A DNA stretch of 46,680 nucleotides, taken from the NCBI GenBank assembly GCA_947165045.1, contig CAMUYW010000022.1:1-46680 (forward strand), in the 5' to 3' direction. The notes below the pieces were generated by a model that was not told the origin of the DNA, did no database searches, and saw nothing but the letters and a program-made list of their open reading frames with translations. The translations under genes and the position numbers were made by a program. Shown piece after piece: positions 25,086-33,282 of the stretch (position 1 is the first letter of the stretch; each line of letters starts with the position of its first letter). Source of the stretch: an uncultured Fibrobacter sp. (lineage in GTDB: Bacteria; Fibrobacterota; Fibrobacteria; Fibrobacterales; Fibrobacteraceae).

Positions 25086-26420
25086 ATGAACGAACGCGTT
25101 AGAGTTATCGGTGGTGGACTTGCAGGCTGTGAAGCAGCTTTGCAACTGGCCAGTCGTGGTTTTCAAGTCGATTTGTACGAAATGCGCCCCAACAGGCAGA
25201 CGCCTGCGCACAGGGACGGTCACCTGGCTCAACTCGTCTGTTCAAACAGTTTTAAAGCCTTGGGCATTACAAGTGCTCACGGCCTTTTAAAAGCGGAACT
25301 TACGTTACTCGGGAGTTTCCTCCTGGAATGCGCGCGCGAAGCGGCAGTCCCTGCAGGTGATTCCCTCACTGTGAACCGCGACATTTTTAGCGAACTCGTC
25401 GAAAAGAAGATTGCAGAATTTCCGAACATCACGCTCCACCGCGAAGAAGTGACGAGTCTCGAAGGCGATTGTCCGACGCTTGTGGCTGCGGGCCCGCTCG
25501 CGAGTGATGCACTTGCCGATGATATTTTCAAACGTCTCGGAAGCAACCGTCTGCATTTCTTTGATGCGATTGCGCCTGTGGTCGAAACGGACAGCATCGA
25601 CTTTGACCACGCTTTTTACCGCAACCGCTGGGAAAAAGGCGAAACGGCAGACTTTATCAACTGCCCGCTCGACAAAGAAACGTACACAGAATTTGTGCGC
25701 AAGCTCTGCGAAGCAGAAGCGACAGAACCGCGCCCGTTCGAGAAGAAGGAACTTTTTGAAGGTTGCCTCCCGGTCGAAGAGATGGCGCGTCGTGGCTACG
25801 AAACGTTACGCCACGGGCCCATGCGCCCGATAGGGCTTGGGCTTGGAAACAACGGCCATTTGTGGTATGCCGTGATCCAGCTCCGTGCCGAAAACAAGCA
25901 GAAGACGTTGTTCAACATGGTCGGTTTCCAAACGCGCCTCAAGTGGGGCACGCAAAAGGAAATCTTTACCATGGTGCCTGCACTCCGCAATGCAAAGTTT
26001 GCTCGCCTTGGCTGCATGCACCGCAACACGTTTATTGAATCGCCAAAGTTCCTCGATAAAACGCTCCGCTTGCGCCCAGAACTCGATTGTGCAAAAGGCA
26101 TTCCGCCTACATGGTTTGCAGGCCAGATTACCGGTTCCGAAGGCTACACCGAAGCAGTAGCTACAGGCTGGTACGCCGCCTGGAACATGGCACAAACGAT
26201 TTTGCACGGGCACGCCGACCCGCTCCCAGAAGAGAGCTGCATTGGCGCGCTCATGAACCGCCTTGTCGAAGAAAACGAGGACTTCCAGCCGATGAACTTC
26301 AACTTCGGCCTCCTCCCCCACCAAGACGGTCTCAAGAAAAAGAACAAAAAAGAAATCCTCGCCGGCAACGCAGAACGCGCCGTCCGCGAGTGGATTGCGG
26401 TCCGAAACAATGCGCGATGA
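25086..26420 (+). CDS. trmFO: Methylenetetrahydrofolate--tRNA-(uracil-5-)-methyltransferase
   Basis: 444 residues. It makes 5-methyluridine at position 54 of tRNA with methylene-tetrahydrofolate as carbon donor and FAD as cofactor. The FAD-binding start is RVIGGGLAGCEAALQLASRG, followed by YEMRP, then TPAHRDGHLAQLVCSNSFK with a conserved Cys at residue 52 and GLLKAELTLLGS. The second conserved Cys is in RLGCMHRNTFIESP near 318. The flavin-domain end is GQITGSEGYTEAVATGWYAA, and NFNFGLLPHQDG follows. No good ribosome site precedes the ATG. Its last 11 bases overlap the start of the next gene. Confidence 0.97.
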   Translation: MNERVRVIGGGLAGCEAALQLASRGFQVDLYEMRPNRQTPAHRDGHLAQLVCSNSFKALGITSAHGLLKAELTLLGSFLLECAREAAVPAGDSLTVNRDIFSELVEKKIAEFPNITLHREEVTSLEGDCPTLVAAGPLASDALADDIFKRLGSNRLHFFDAIAPVVETDSIDFDHAFYRNRWEKGETADFINCPLDKETYTEFVRKLCEAEATEPRPFEKKELFEGCLPVEEMARRGYETLRHGPMRPIGLGLGNNGHLWYAVIQLRAENKQKTLFNMVGFQTRLKWGTQKEIFTMVPALRNAKFARLGCMHRNTFIESPKFLDKTLRLRPELDCAKGIPPTWFAGQITGSEGYTEAVATGWYAAWNMAQTILHGHADPLPEESCIGALMNRLVEENEDFQPMNFNFGLLPHQDGLKKKNKKEILAGNAERAVREWIAVRNNAR

Positions 26421-27801
26421 GATTCGACAGGCGATTTTAAGTCAAGAGCTTAAGGACGGGGAAATGCTTCCGTCTGTCCGTAAACTCATGAAGACTTTTA
26501 GCGTCTCGTCGGGAACCATCCAAAATGTGCTCAAGCAACTCTCCGAAGAAGGCCTCATTTACAGCATCCGCGGTAAGGGATTTTTCTGGGGCAAAGCTCC
26601 AGATGCAAACGATCTTGCGCAAAAGCTTTCGAAAACGGTCCATCGCGAAACCGTCCTAGAACGTCTCGAAAAAGAATTTTCCGCAGACTGGGAAAAAGGC
26701 TTCCTCGATCCGAACAAAAATTTGCCGCTCGCAAAGGAACTCTCCGACCGCTACAACGTTTCGCAGACGATTCTCCGCAAGTTCCTGATTCACAAAGTCA
26801 ACCAGGGAATCCTCGTACGCAGAGGGCGTTTGTACGCCTTTGCCTCCCCGCTCAAGACAAAAACAGTCAAGAATTTTAGCGAAATTCTGTTTGTCACGCG
26901 CTGCAATTCGTGGGGCGGTTTTACCGCCGAAAGCGAACGCGAGCTCGACTTTTTGCGCCTCGTTTACCAGAACGCGGGCGAGCAACATTTCAAGCTCATT
27001 CTACTCGGCATCAACGAAGAAAGCGGCAAACTCATTGACCGAAGCGGAAAAGTCTGCCATTTGACGGATTACCCAAACGCTATTGGCGCTGTACTTTCGA
27101 CGCTCTTGGTGCAAAATCCGCATGCGCTTTTGCAATTGTTCTACGCCGTCAAATACCCCGTTTCGGTCTGGTGGGAACACCCTTTGCAAAACATCCCGCC
27201 GCGCTTTTTGAGCAAAAACAACTGGGCTTTTTTCAACTCGACTTTCGGCGAAATCCCCGGCCAACAAATGGGCAAATACCTTTTGCAAAAAGGCTTCAAA
27301 AAAGTCTGCTATTTTTCGCCATACCACAATAGCTCTTGGTCCAAAGACCGCTTGACTGGTCTCATGAATTCTGGGCTCGAAGTCATTGCATTTACCGATG
27401 ACGAATACGCAAGCCCATGGGATTATAAGGAAATCGCAAGAGCAAAAGTTTCAAGACTTTCCGTCGAAACATACGCTCGTAACTTGGTCAAGAAAAAGCT
27501 GTTGCAATTTGTACAAAACGTTCCATCCGATTGTAACTGCTGGGTTTGCGTGAACGATGAAGTAGCAGGCCTCTTCTACGAAATGAGCGATGACGGCGAT
27601 TGCATTTTGCCCGGCGAAAAGACCGACCCGAACGTTCTCGGATTCGACAACTCCGCCGAAAGCTACTTGTTGCGCATTGCGTCATACGACTTTAACACCA
27701 GCGCGCTTATCAAGCAAATTTTCTACTACATCGAAAATCCCGACGGATTCGGCAACAAAAAGCGATTGCACCAAATTCTTGGGCAAGTCATTGAGAAATA
27801 A
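26410..27801 (+). CDS. GntR-type transcriptional regulator with a second winged-helix-like segment and a LacI-like ligand domain
   Basis: 463 residues; I chose the ATG at 26410, overlapping the end of trmFO by 11 bases, over a TTG at 26395. Residues 1-60 are a GntR winged helix (IRQAILSQELKDGEMLPSVR, then SGTIQNVLKQLSEEGLIYS). A second, similar segment lies at about 95-140 (LPLAKELSDRYNVSQTILRK, then NQGILVRRGRLY). The rest (about 155-463) looks like a periplasmic-binding-protein/LacI ligand domain, with GQQMGKYLLQKGFKKVCYFS, WVCVNDEVAGLFYE and VLGFDNSAESYL. This resembles the AraR-style pairing of a GntR head with a LacI-type sensor domain, which often responds to sugars. The target genes are not evident here. 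The FISUMP lipoprotein gene downstream has its own ribosome site and ~107-base gap. Confidence 0.85.
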   Translation: MRDEIRQAILSQELKDGEMLPSVRKLMKTFSVSSGTIQNVLKQLSEEGLIYSIRGKGFFWGKAPDANDLAQKLSKTVHRETVLERLEKEFSADWEKGFLDPNKNLPLAKELSDRYNVSQTILRKFLIHKVNQGILVRRGRLYAFASPLKTKTVKNFSEILFVTRCNSWGGFTAESERELDFLRLVYQNAGEQHFKLILLGINEESGKLIDRSGKVCHLTDYPNAIGAVLSTLLVQNPHALLQLFYAVKYPVSVWWEHPLQNIPPRFLSKNNWAFFNSTFGEIPGQQMGKYLLQKGFKKVCYFSPYHNSSWSKDRLTGLMNSGLEVIAFTDDEYASPWDYKEIARAKVSRLSVETYARNLVKKKLLQFVQNVPSDCNCWVCVNDEVAGLFYEMSDDGDCILPGEKTDPNVLGFDNSAESYLLRIASYDFNTSALIKQIFYYIENPDGFGNKKRLHQILGQVIEK

Positions 27802-27908
27802 GCGTCATTTCACCTAAATTGTCAACCAGAGGGGCAAAGCACCGATGGATCCAGTAACATTGATTCTTATAAATTTTATATTCTTTTATAGATAACAAAG
27901 GATATAGA

Positions 27909-28763
27909 ATGAAAACAAGTTTTTTGGCATATGGTTTAGCAATTGCATGCACTTTGGCAGCATGCGGCGATGATTCTTCCACGAGTCCCAACACAAACAA
28001 TACTGGCGACACACAAATTTCAAGTTCTTCCGTTGCTGAAGCGCCTTCCTCTTCCTCAAACGAGAACAAAGAATCAAAAACTGAATCTAGCAGTTCTGTT
28101 GACCAAAGCAGCAGCTCTAACCAAGAAATTTCCTCCAGTAGCGTTACAGCAAAAGGATTCCCGGCGAACTACAATCAGGAAACAGGGATTTTGACTGACG
28201 AGCGCGATGGCGAAGTTTACAAGACTGCAAAAGTTGGCAATAAAATTTGGATGGCCCAGGGATTGCGATACCTACCAGCAGAACCGGCAGAAGGTTGTGA
28301 ATTTAAATGGGTCGATGAAACCGAAGATCCGGATTCATTGAAAACATATGGACGACATTATTCATGGTTGGGAGCAACAAGAATCCCCTGCGATTACATG
28401 TCTAAAACAATTTCTTTTGGCAACGAGGATTTTCCCCTACCACATCAAGGCGTTTGCCCTAAAGGCTGGCATATTCCACAACAAGATGAATGGAAAGAAT
28501 TAGCCGAATCAGTAAATAGTTATATATCTAAACTTATATCCCAAGATTGGAATCTCGTAGGAGCTACAGGGACCGATGATTATGGTTTCAATGTTCCCCA
28601 TCCAGAACGCGGTAAAAATCATATTGAATTTATCGAGCTTGAAAACTCCGGCAAAAAAGGGTATACCATGGTTTTTAACGATTATGGAACGATGGTAAGA
28701 ATGGAAACTAATCTTTCTTTAAAAGACGTTGAAAATGGTTATCTCCGCTGTTTGATGGACTAG
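27909..28763 (+). CDS. FISUMP-domain lipoprotein
   Basis: 284 residues; the ATG follows AACAAAGGATATAGA. The N-terminus is a lipoprotein signal with lipobox LAAC (Cys19). Residues ~35-80 are a Ser-rich linker with repeated SSSS runs, common in Fibrobacter surface proteins. Residues ~85-283 match the Fibrobacter succinogenes major paralogous (TIGR02145) domain: LTDERDGEVYKTAKVGNKIW, MAQGLRYLP, YGRHYSW, GVCPKGWHIPQQDEWKEL and the terminal GYLRCLMD. The function of this large family is unknown; it is presumed to be at the cell surface. The sequence is clearly of Fibrobacter type, which supports the taxonomic call. A perfect terminator follows. Confidence 0.93.
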   Translation: MKTSFLAYGLAIACTLAACGDDSSTSPNTNNTGDTQISSSSVAEAPSSSSNENKESKTESSSSVDQSSSSNQEISSSSVTAKGFPANYNQETGILTDERDGEVYKTAKVGNKIWMAQGLRYLPAEPAEGCEFKWVDETEDPDSLKTYGRHYSWLGATRIPCDYMSKTISFGNEDFPLPHQGVCPKGWHIPQQDEWKELAESVNSYISKLISQDWNLVGATGTDDYGFNVPHPERGKNHIEFIELENSGKKGYTMVFNDYGTMVRMETNLSLKDVENGYLRCLMD

Positions 28764-28785
28764 CAAAAGGCTCTTTGCAGATATG

Positions 28786-28815
28786 AAAAAAAGCGAGCTT
28801 AAAGCTCGCTTTTTT
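28786..28815 (+). terminator. Bidirectional terminator after the FISUMP gene
   Basis: AAAAAAGCGAGCTT pairs with AAGCTCGCTTTTTT almost without loop; it has A- and T-runs on both sides, so it can stop transcripts from both converging genes. Confidence 0.9.
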
Positions 28816-28842
28816 CGTGTAAGGCGCCCCCAGCACACTTTA

Positions 28843-28864
28843 CTTCGACTTCGCTCAGCACAGG
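28843..28864. repeat. Possible fragment of a dispersed intergenic repeat
   Basis: CTTCGACTTCGCTCAGCACA recalls the TGAGCGAAGTCGAAG sequence (other strand) that commonly sits in dispersed GTCAT...-type repeats of such genomes. Only one short copy is present here, so the call is weak. Confidence 0.3.
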
Positions 28865-28895
28865 CTTAAGCTCAGTGACCTTAGCCGGGGAGACA

Positions 28896-29630
28896 TTAGA
28901 CGTTTTTGTTAACGATAATCGTCTTGGCTTCGAAGGTTTCGCGATCAATCCACTTGACCATGAGAGAAACCTTATTGTCCGCATTGAGCGCGTCCCAGTA
29001 AGCCTTGAGCGTTTCTTCGGCATTGTCGAAAATCGGCATGAGCTTCGGGAAGCTGTTGAAGCTCGGAATCGGTTTGCCATCAGTTTCATACGTGCTGATG
29101 AAGTGGCCAAGACCCGGGAGAGCCTTTTCAAATTCGAATGTGGAGCGTTCGCAGCCGGCGTCTTCGCTGTTGTTACGGCTCTTGAGAATCGAAAGCTTGT
29201 AAACAGCCGGTTCAGCATTCTTGTAATGGATGCCGGAAATACGCGGCGTGAAGTTCGGAGCGTCGTCTTCGTACTGGCGAGTGCGGAGAGCACTTTCGAA
29301 CGTGCCACCGAGATTGATGGCGTTGTAAATCGTGTCGGTCTGGTCGCCGTTCGTGATAATCTGCGTATCCTTCGTGTGGCGAGCCGGATAGTAAATGATG
29401 AGGTGCGGATCCGTGAGCTTTGATTCGTCGAAAGCCTTGGTCTTCATGAATCCCGTATCGACTTCGATTTCAAACACACGGTTACGGCTGTTCACGCTGC
29501 GGCCCATGATCCAGTAAACCTGAACATAGGACTTGCCATCGGGACTCGTGCCAAGCACAATGCCACGACCCGGATACGGATTTTCAGAAAGTGCCTTAAA
29601 ATTTTGTTTTGCTTCGTCTGTATAAGACAT
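28896..29630 (-). CDS. IMP cyclohydrolase, PurO-like
   Basis: 244 residues. The ATG at 29630 has GAGGTG at good distance; a GTG three codons earlier lies in that ribosome site. The protein carries the hallmark N-terminal pattern of the PF07826 IMP cyclohydrolase family: NPYPGRGIVLGTSPDGK, then VQVYWIMGRSVNSRNRVFE. Later landmarks are IIYYPARH, DTIYNAINLGG and APNFTPRISGI. PurO closes the ring of FAICAR to give IMP, the last step of purine synthesis. It is the natural partner of the stand-alone AICAR transformylase at 23538-24590. The start lies six bases after the stop of the upstream 124-residue frame and downstream of gatB on the same strand, so it may be co-transcribed with gatB. A bifunctional PurH is not seen. 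Confidence 0.88.
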   Translation of the reverse strand: MSYTDEAKQNFKALSENPYPGRGIVLGTSPDGKSYVQVYWIMGRSVNSRNRVFEIEVDTGFMKTKAFDESKLTDPHLIIYYPARHTKDTQIITNGDQTDTIYNAINLGGTFESALRTRQYEDDAPNFTPRISGIHYKNAEPAVYKLSILKSRNNSEDAGCERSTFEFEKALPGLGHFISTYETDGKPIPSFNSFPKLMPIFDNAEETLKAYWDALNADNKVSLMVKWIDRETFEAKTIIVNKNV

Positions 29631-29635
29631 TTTTA

Positions 29636-30010
29636 TCACCTCTTCGGATTGTAATTATTCATCAAAACCATGGCCAGGGCAACGCAGAACATCACCACGC
29701 TACCGACAACGACCTGCTGTTTGTGGTCGTATTCGCGCTTCACATAAGTCGGATTTTCTTCGTTCAGTTCCTGCAAAGTCGGGCCTTTAGCGAGCGTAGA
29801 AGAATCAACGCCGTAGACCTTTTCCTTTTGCTCTTCCGTCATGTTTAACGTGCTGACATAAGAACTGTCGGAGCGGTCCATTTTTGCAGAAACGGAAGAC
29901 GGGAACGCGAGGAAAAGCGCGACGAGAATCGCAGGCAATAAACCGCCCTGGATCGCCACGCCCTTACAGGGCTCGCGATGACGTAATGAAAACGCTCTTT
30001 CGACCTTCAT
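29636..30010 (-). CDS. Small membrane or exported protein; 5' end occupied by a dispersed repeat
   Basis: As drawn it has 124 residues. Residues ~24-42 (LLPAILVALFLAFPSSVSA) look like a signal peptide or membrane anchor. A soluble stretch follows, and then a second hydrophobic segment at 102-117 (VVVGSVVMFCVALAMVL). I do not recognise the family. The first ~23 codons are encoded by a GTCAT-type hairpin repeat (29943-29983). The real start may instead be the TTG at 29938, which would begin with the hydrophobic stretch and give a cleaner signal peptide. The stop is six bases before the ATG of the IMP cyclohydrolase gene, and gatB ends 29 bases upstream. Start uncertain; gene likely real. Confidence 0.6.
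   Translation of the reverse strand: MKVERAFSLRHREPCKGVAIQGGLLPAILVALFLAFPSSVSAKMDRSDSSYVSTLNMTEEQKEKVYGVDSSTLAKGPTLQELNEENPTYVKREYDHKQQVVVGSVVMFCVALAMVLMNNYNPKR
29943..29983 (-). repeat. GTCAT-type hairpin repeat inside a reading frame
   Basis: On the minus strand it reads CGTCATCGCGAGCCC...GGGCGTGGCGATCCAGGG, with CGCGAGCCC/GGGCGTGGCG arms. It belongs to the same head-plus-palindrome class as the intergenic copies, but here it lies within the first codons of the 124-residue frame. Confidence 0.55.
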
Positions 30011-30038
30011 CTAAGTTCTGCCAACCGCCTACTGCCGA

Positions 30039-31493
30039 CTATTCCTTAGCGAGCTTGTCGAGAATCTGGTTCACGAGGCCCGGGTTAGCCTTGCCACCGG
30101 ACTTGCGCATCGTCATACCCACGAGGAAGCCCTTGAGAGCGACCTTACCAGCCTTGAATTCAGCGAACTGGGCAGCGTTAGCGGCGCAGACTTCACGGAC
30201 CACAGCTTCGATAGCGGCAGTGTCGGTCACCTGCACGAGGCCCTTTTCCTTCACGATCGTTTCCGGATCCTTGCCCGTTTCGAACATTTCGGCAAACACC
30301 GTCTTTGCAATCTTACCGTTGATGGTATTGTCTGCAATGAGGTTCACGAGGGCGCAAAGCTGTTCCGGCTTAATCTTGAGCGCTGCGAGGCCACCTTCGA
30401 GGTCCTTCATCTTGGCGAGGAGTTCCGTGATGACCCAGTTAGCGAGCACCTTGCCGTTCTTGCAGTTCTTGGCAGCAGCGTCGTACCATTCGCTCACGTC
30501 GCGGTCTTCGGTAAGCACCTGAGCATCATATTCAGAAACGCCGAAGTCCTTCATGAAGCGTTCGCGGCGGGCATCCGGCAGTTCCGGAAGCGTGCGGCGA
30601 ATTTCTTCGACGAATGATGGGTCGGTCACAAGGCGGACCATGTCCGGTTCCGGGAAGTACTTGTAGTCGTGAGCGTCTTCCTTGGAGCGAATCACGATCG
30701 TCTTGTCGGCGTTTGGGTCATAACGCTTGGTGCACTGTTCAACTTCCTTACCAGCATCGAGCGTCGAGGCCTGCAAGTTCATTTCGCAGTAGAGAGCCTT
30801 TTCGAGGTTCGTGAAGCTATTCAAGTTCTTGATTTCGGCGCGGATACCGAACGGAGCGTCTTCTGATGCGCGGAGGGAAATGTTACCGTCGCAGCGCATG
30901 TTGCCGTTTTCCATATTGGCGTTCGAGACGCGGGTGTATTCGAGCGTCTGCTTGATTTTCTTCAAAACAAGCACGGCTTCTTCCGGACTACGGATATCCG
31001 GTTCCGTCACAATTTCGCAAAGCGGCGTGCCGCAGCGGTTCGCGTCAAAGTGGCTCTGCGTCGGGCTCATGTCGTGGATGAGCTTACCAGCGTCTTCTTC
31101 CATGTGGATACGGGTAATGCCCACGCGCTTCTTGGTGCCATCGGCCTTTACTATTTCGAGCCAGCCGTTCTTGCAAATCGGATGGTCATACACCGGAAGT
31201 CCACCCGTCTGGGTAATCTGGTAACCCTTCGGAAGGTCCGGGTAGAAGTAGTTCTTACGAGTCCACATGGCGTTCAAATCAATTTCGCAGTTGAGAGCGA
31301 GACCCAAGCGAATGGCGTATTCCACAGCCTTCTTGTTCGGCACCGGCATAGCACCCGGCATACCGAGGCAAACAGGGCAAACATGCTTGTTCGGGCTGGT
31401 GTTCACTTCGATTTCGCAACCGCAGAACATCTTTGTCTTAGTCGCAAGCTGACAATGGATTTCGAGACCAATAACAGGACAGTAATTAGACAT
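30039..31493 (-). CDS. gatB: Aspartyl/glutamyl-tRNA(Asn/Gln) amidotransferase subunit B
   Basis: 484 residues. GatB binds misacylated Glu-tRNA(Gln) or Asp-tRNA(Asn) and, with GatA and GatC, converts it to the amide form. Landmarks: CPVIGLEIHCQLATKTKMFC at the start, Cys-rich CGCEIEV and HVCPVCLGMPGAMPV, RKNYFYPDLPKGYQITQ, and RIHMEEDAGKLIHD. The C-terminal YqeY-like domain ends FLVGMTMRKSGGKANPGLVN, QIL. The ATG at 31493 has TTGGAG eight bases upstream; a longer frame starting with that TTG is not preferred. gatA and gatC are not in the window, so the subunits are encoded apart. Confidence 0.97.
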   Translation of the reverse strand: MSNYCPVIGLEIHCQLATKTKMFCGCEIEVNTSPNKHVCPVCLGMPGAMPVPNKKAVEYAIRLGLALNCEIDLNAMWTRKNYFYPDLPKGYQITQTGGLPVYDHPICKNGWLEIVKADGTKKRVGITRIHMEEDAGKLIHDMSPTQSHFDANRCGTPLCEIVTEPDIRSPEEAVLVLKKIKQTLEYTRVSNANMENGNMRCDGNISLRASEDAPFGIRAEIKNLNSFTNLEKALYCEMNLQASTLDAGKEVEQCTKRYDPNADKTIVIRSKEDAHDYKYFPEPDMVRLVTDPSFVEEIRRTLPELPDARRERFMKDFGVSEYDAQVLTEDRDVSEWYDAAAKNCKNGKVLANWVITELLAKMKDLEGGLAALKIKPEQLCALVNLIADNTINGKIAKTVFAEMFETGKDPETIVKEKGLVQVTDTAAIEAVVREVCAANAAQFAEFKAGKVALKGFLVGMTMRKSGGKANPGLVNQILDKLAKE

Positions 31494-31535
31494 GTTAAAC
31501 TCCAATAAATTTTACGAGGGTAAAGATAGAAAAAA

Positions 31536-31561
31536 GTAACTAGTCCCTTGTTACTAGTTAC
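31536..31561. repeat. Inverted repeat upstream of gatB
   Basis: GTAACTAGT (31536-31544) and ACTAGTTAC (31553-31561) are perfect complements around CCCTTGTT, and part of the motif is repeated directly (TTACTAG, TTACTAG). It lies 43 bases upstream of the gatB start and 3' of the PIN gene. It may be an operator or a degraded repeat. Confidence 0.5.
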
Positions 31562-31605
31562 TAGAAATGCAGACAAAAAGATGTTATGTGAGAACTTAGA
31601 GAAAC

Positions 31606-31633
31606 GTCATCCTCGACCTGATCGAGGATTTTG
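31606..31633 (+). repeat. Intergenic GTCAT-type hairpin repeat, copy 5
   Basis: GTCATCCTCGA-CCTGA-TCGAGGATTTTG: the arms ATCCTCGA and TCGAGGAT pair perfectly. The last bases lie just 3' of the PIN-domain gene. Confidence 0.6.
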
Positions 31634-31638
31634 AAACA

Positions 31639-32088
31639 TTAAATTTCATCGAGCGTTACAACAAGTGCGTCAATAGCATCGCGGAAGTTCACACATTCGG
31701 TGAGGATGCAATCAGCGCCGTTCACAAAAGCCGTGGCAAGGCGCAAGGACTCGTTCTCGGTCAATTTGTGATTCGTACGTGCAGCAGCAGCAAATATTTC
31801 CGCAGCCTTTAACGACACATCGGCATTCACTTCGCAAAGGCGCACATTCGCAGACTTTTCAAAAAATTCGCGGTACTGGCGGGCCAAAACGCCATCGTTT
31901 GCGCCATACGCCTTCTTGCAAATTTCAAACAAAGTCACAGTAGAAACAAGAACCTGAATATTGTTTTCGTACACCCCGTCCAACACGCCCGAAACCACGG
32001 GATAATAATCAGGATGCATCTGCAGAAGCCGCACTAGCGGCCCCGAATCCAAAAACAAAATGCGGCTATTTTCAATCGACTTAATCAT
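31639..32088 (-). CDS. PIN-domain protein
   Basis: 149 residues, typical PIN size. The fold signature is present: ILFLDSGPLVRLLQMHP with the first Asp, VTLFEICKKAY with the central Glu, and ESLRLATAFVNGADCILTEC near 115-135. In VapC-type ribonucleases the last motif usually carries two Asp; here they are replaced by Glu and Glu, so activity may be altered. The ATG overlaps the stop of the preceding secreted-protein gene (ATGATTAA), so translation is coupled. No small antitoxin gene is beside it, unlike most toxin-antitoxin pairs. It could be an RNase, an orphan toxin or a domain with another role. Confidence 0.75.
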   Translation of the reverse strand: MIKSIENSRILFLDSGPLVRLLQMHPDYYPVVSGVLDGVYENNIQVLVSTVTLFEICKKAYGANDGVLARQYREFFEKSANVRLCEVNADVSLKAAEIFAAAARTNHKLTENESLRLATAFVNGADCILTECVNFRDAIDALVVTLDEI

Positions 32089-33151
32089 CTTCTTTTACAG
32101 GTTCGTAAATTTCCATGTAGGCTGCATCATGACGCTGACCAGAACGCATCATCTTAAAACGACCGGCTTTCGGATAAAAATACCAATTCATCCATTCGCC
32201 ACTCATGTCGGTACGTTTTGTTTTTAACGCAATCGGCTTTTCGCCCATAAAATAATCTCGTTTGTGCGGAATCACGCGTTCCATTGCACGATACGTATGC
32301 ACAGAATTCCCTGCCTTACGTTCAATCGTTCCGTGTCCATCCTTGCTCCAAGTGATATTCACGGCACCATGATCATCCTTCAGCGGTTCGCAAGTATCAA
32401 AGCCGCTGGCGCACCACAAATATCTTGGATATGTAAAGCTGTAAGAATCGAAATTAAATGTTTCGACAATTCGATTGTTTCCACGGTATGTCGGATAATT
32501 GCCCGCAAGCGTATAACCGCCAACATTGTAATCTTCGCAACCACGCTGAGCCACGCGAACAACACGATTGAAAACATCCACGCCAACAGCGCAACCTTCT
32601 TCTTTGTAGACAAAGCGTGCATGTCCATTGATGTTTTTCTTTTCAAGGTTGCCCATCTCAATTTCAGCAACATCTTCATCTTTACCATTCTGCACAATGA
32701 TGTTAAAACGGCTTGCATTACTCGGTGAACTTTTCAGCACCACACGGCCAGTTTCAGAGACGTATTCGCCGCTCAAGTCCGCATATTCCTGCATAAAGCG
32801 ATTCAGCTCAGAACGTTTTACCCATACATCACCAAACTTACAGTTCACCGGAACATAGCGAGGCGGATCCTTCGGTTCAATTTCTTCGTAAGTAACAATT
32901 CTCTGTTTCTTGGTTACAGTCGTGTATTTTCCTTTGGGACCACGAACTTTTTCCTGAACATCCACAAAACTTTCATGTTCTATACGCTCTTTCGGGATTG
33001 GAAGTTCCTTGATTACGTCAGAAGGAGTCAGATACCCGAGCGAACGTTTTTCGTCAATTTCACCATCAATTTTCTTATAAACATCAAGTTTCATCTGGGC
33101 AAACACACTCGCAGACAAAACTACCAACACCAACAACAAGATTTTTTTCAA
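32081..33151 (-). CDS. Secreted protein of unknown function
   Basis: 356 residues with a clean Sec signal peptide (MKKILLLVLVVLSASVFA, cut after Ala18). The mature part is hydrophilic and rich in charged residues. The region VQEKVRGPKGKYTTVTKKQR near 65-85 is basic. The C-terminal half is rich in aromatic residues and Cys (CEDYNVGG, YLWCASGFDTCEP), suggesting disulfides and an outer-membrane or periplasmic location. The terminal part contains RTDMSGEWMNWYFYPKAGRF. I do not recognise a family. It is divergent from the Ala-rich barrel gene at 33283 and is followed without gap by the PIN-domain gene. Confidence 0.78.
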   Translation of the reverse strand: MKKILLLVLVVLSASVFAQMKLDVYKKIDGEIDEKRSLGYLTPSDVIKELPIPKERIEHESFVDVQEKVRGPKGKYTTVTKKQRIVTYEEIEPKDPPRYVPVNCKFGDVWVKRSELNRFMQEYADLSGEYVSETGRVVLKSSPSNASRFNIIVQNGKDEDVAEIEMGNLEKKNINGHARFVYKEEGCAVGVDVFNRVVRVAQRGCEDYNVGGYTLAGNYPTYRGNNRIVETFNFDSYSFTYPRYLWCASGFDTCEPLKDDHGAVNITWSKDGHGTIERKAGNSVHTYRAMERVIPHKRDYFMGEKPIALKTKRTDMSGEWMNWYFYPKAGRFKMMRSGQRHDAAYMEIYEPVKEDD

Positions 33152-33282
33152 AACAATCTCCTATTTTGGATATTTAAATTAGATTAATGGGGGCAATATA
33201 TGTAGTAAAAAAAAGATTATGTTAATTTTACTAAAATTTAAATGAGTATTTAAACACGAGTTTAACACCAAGGAGATCGAAA

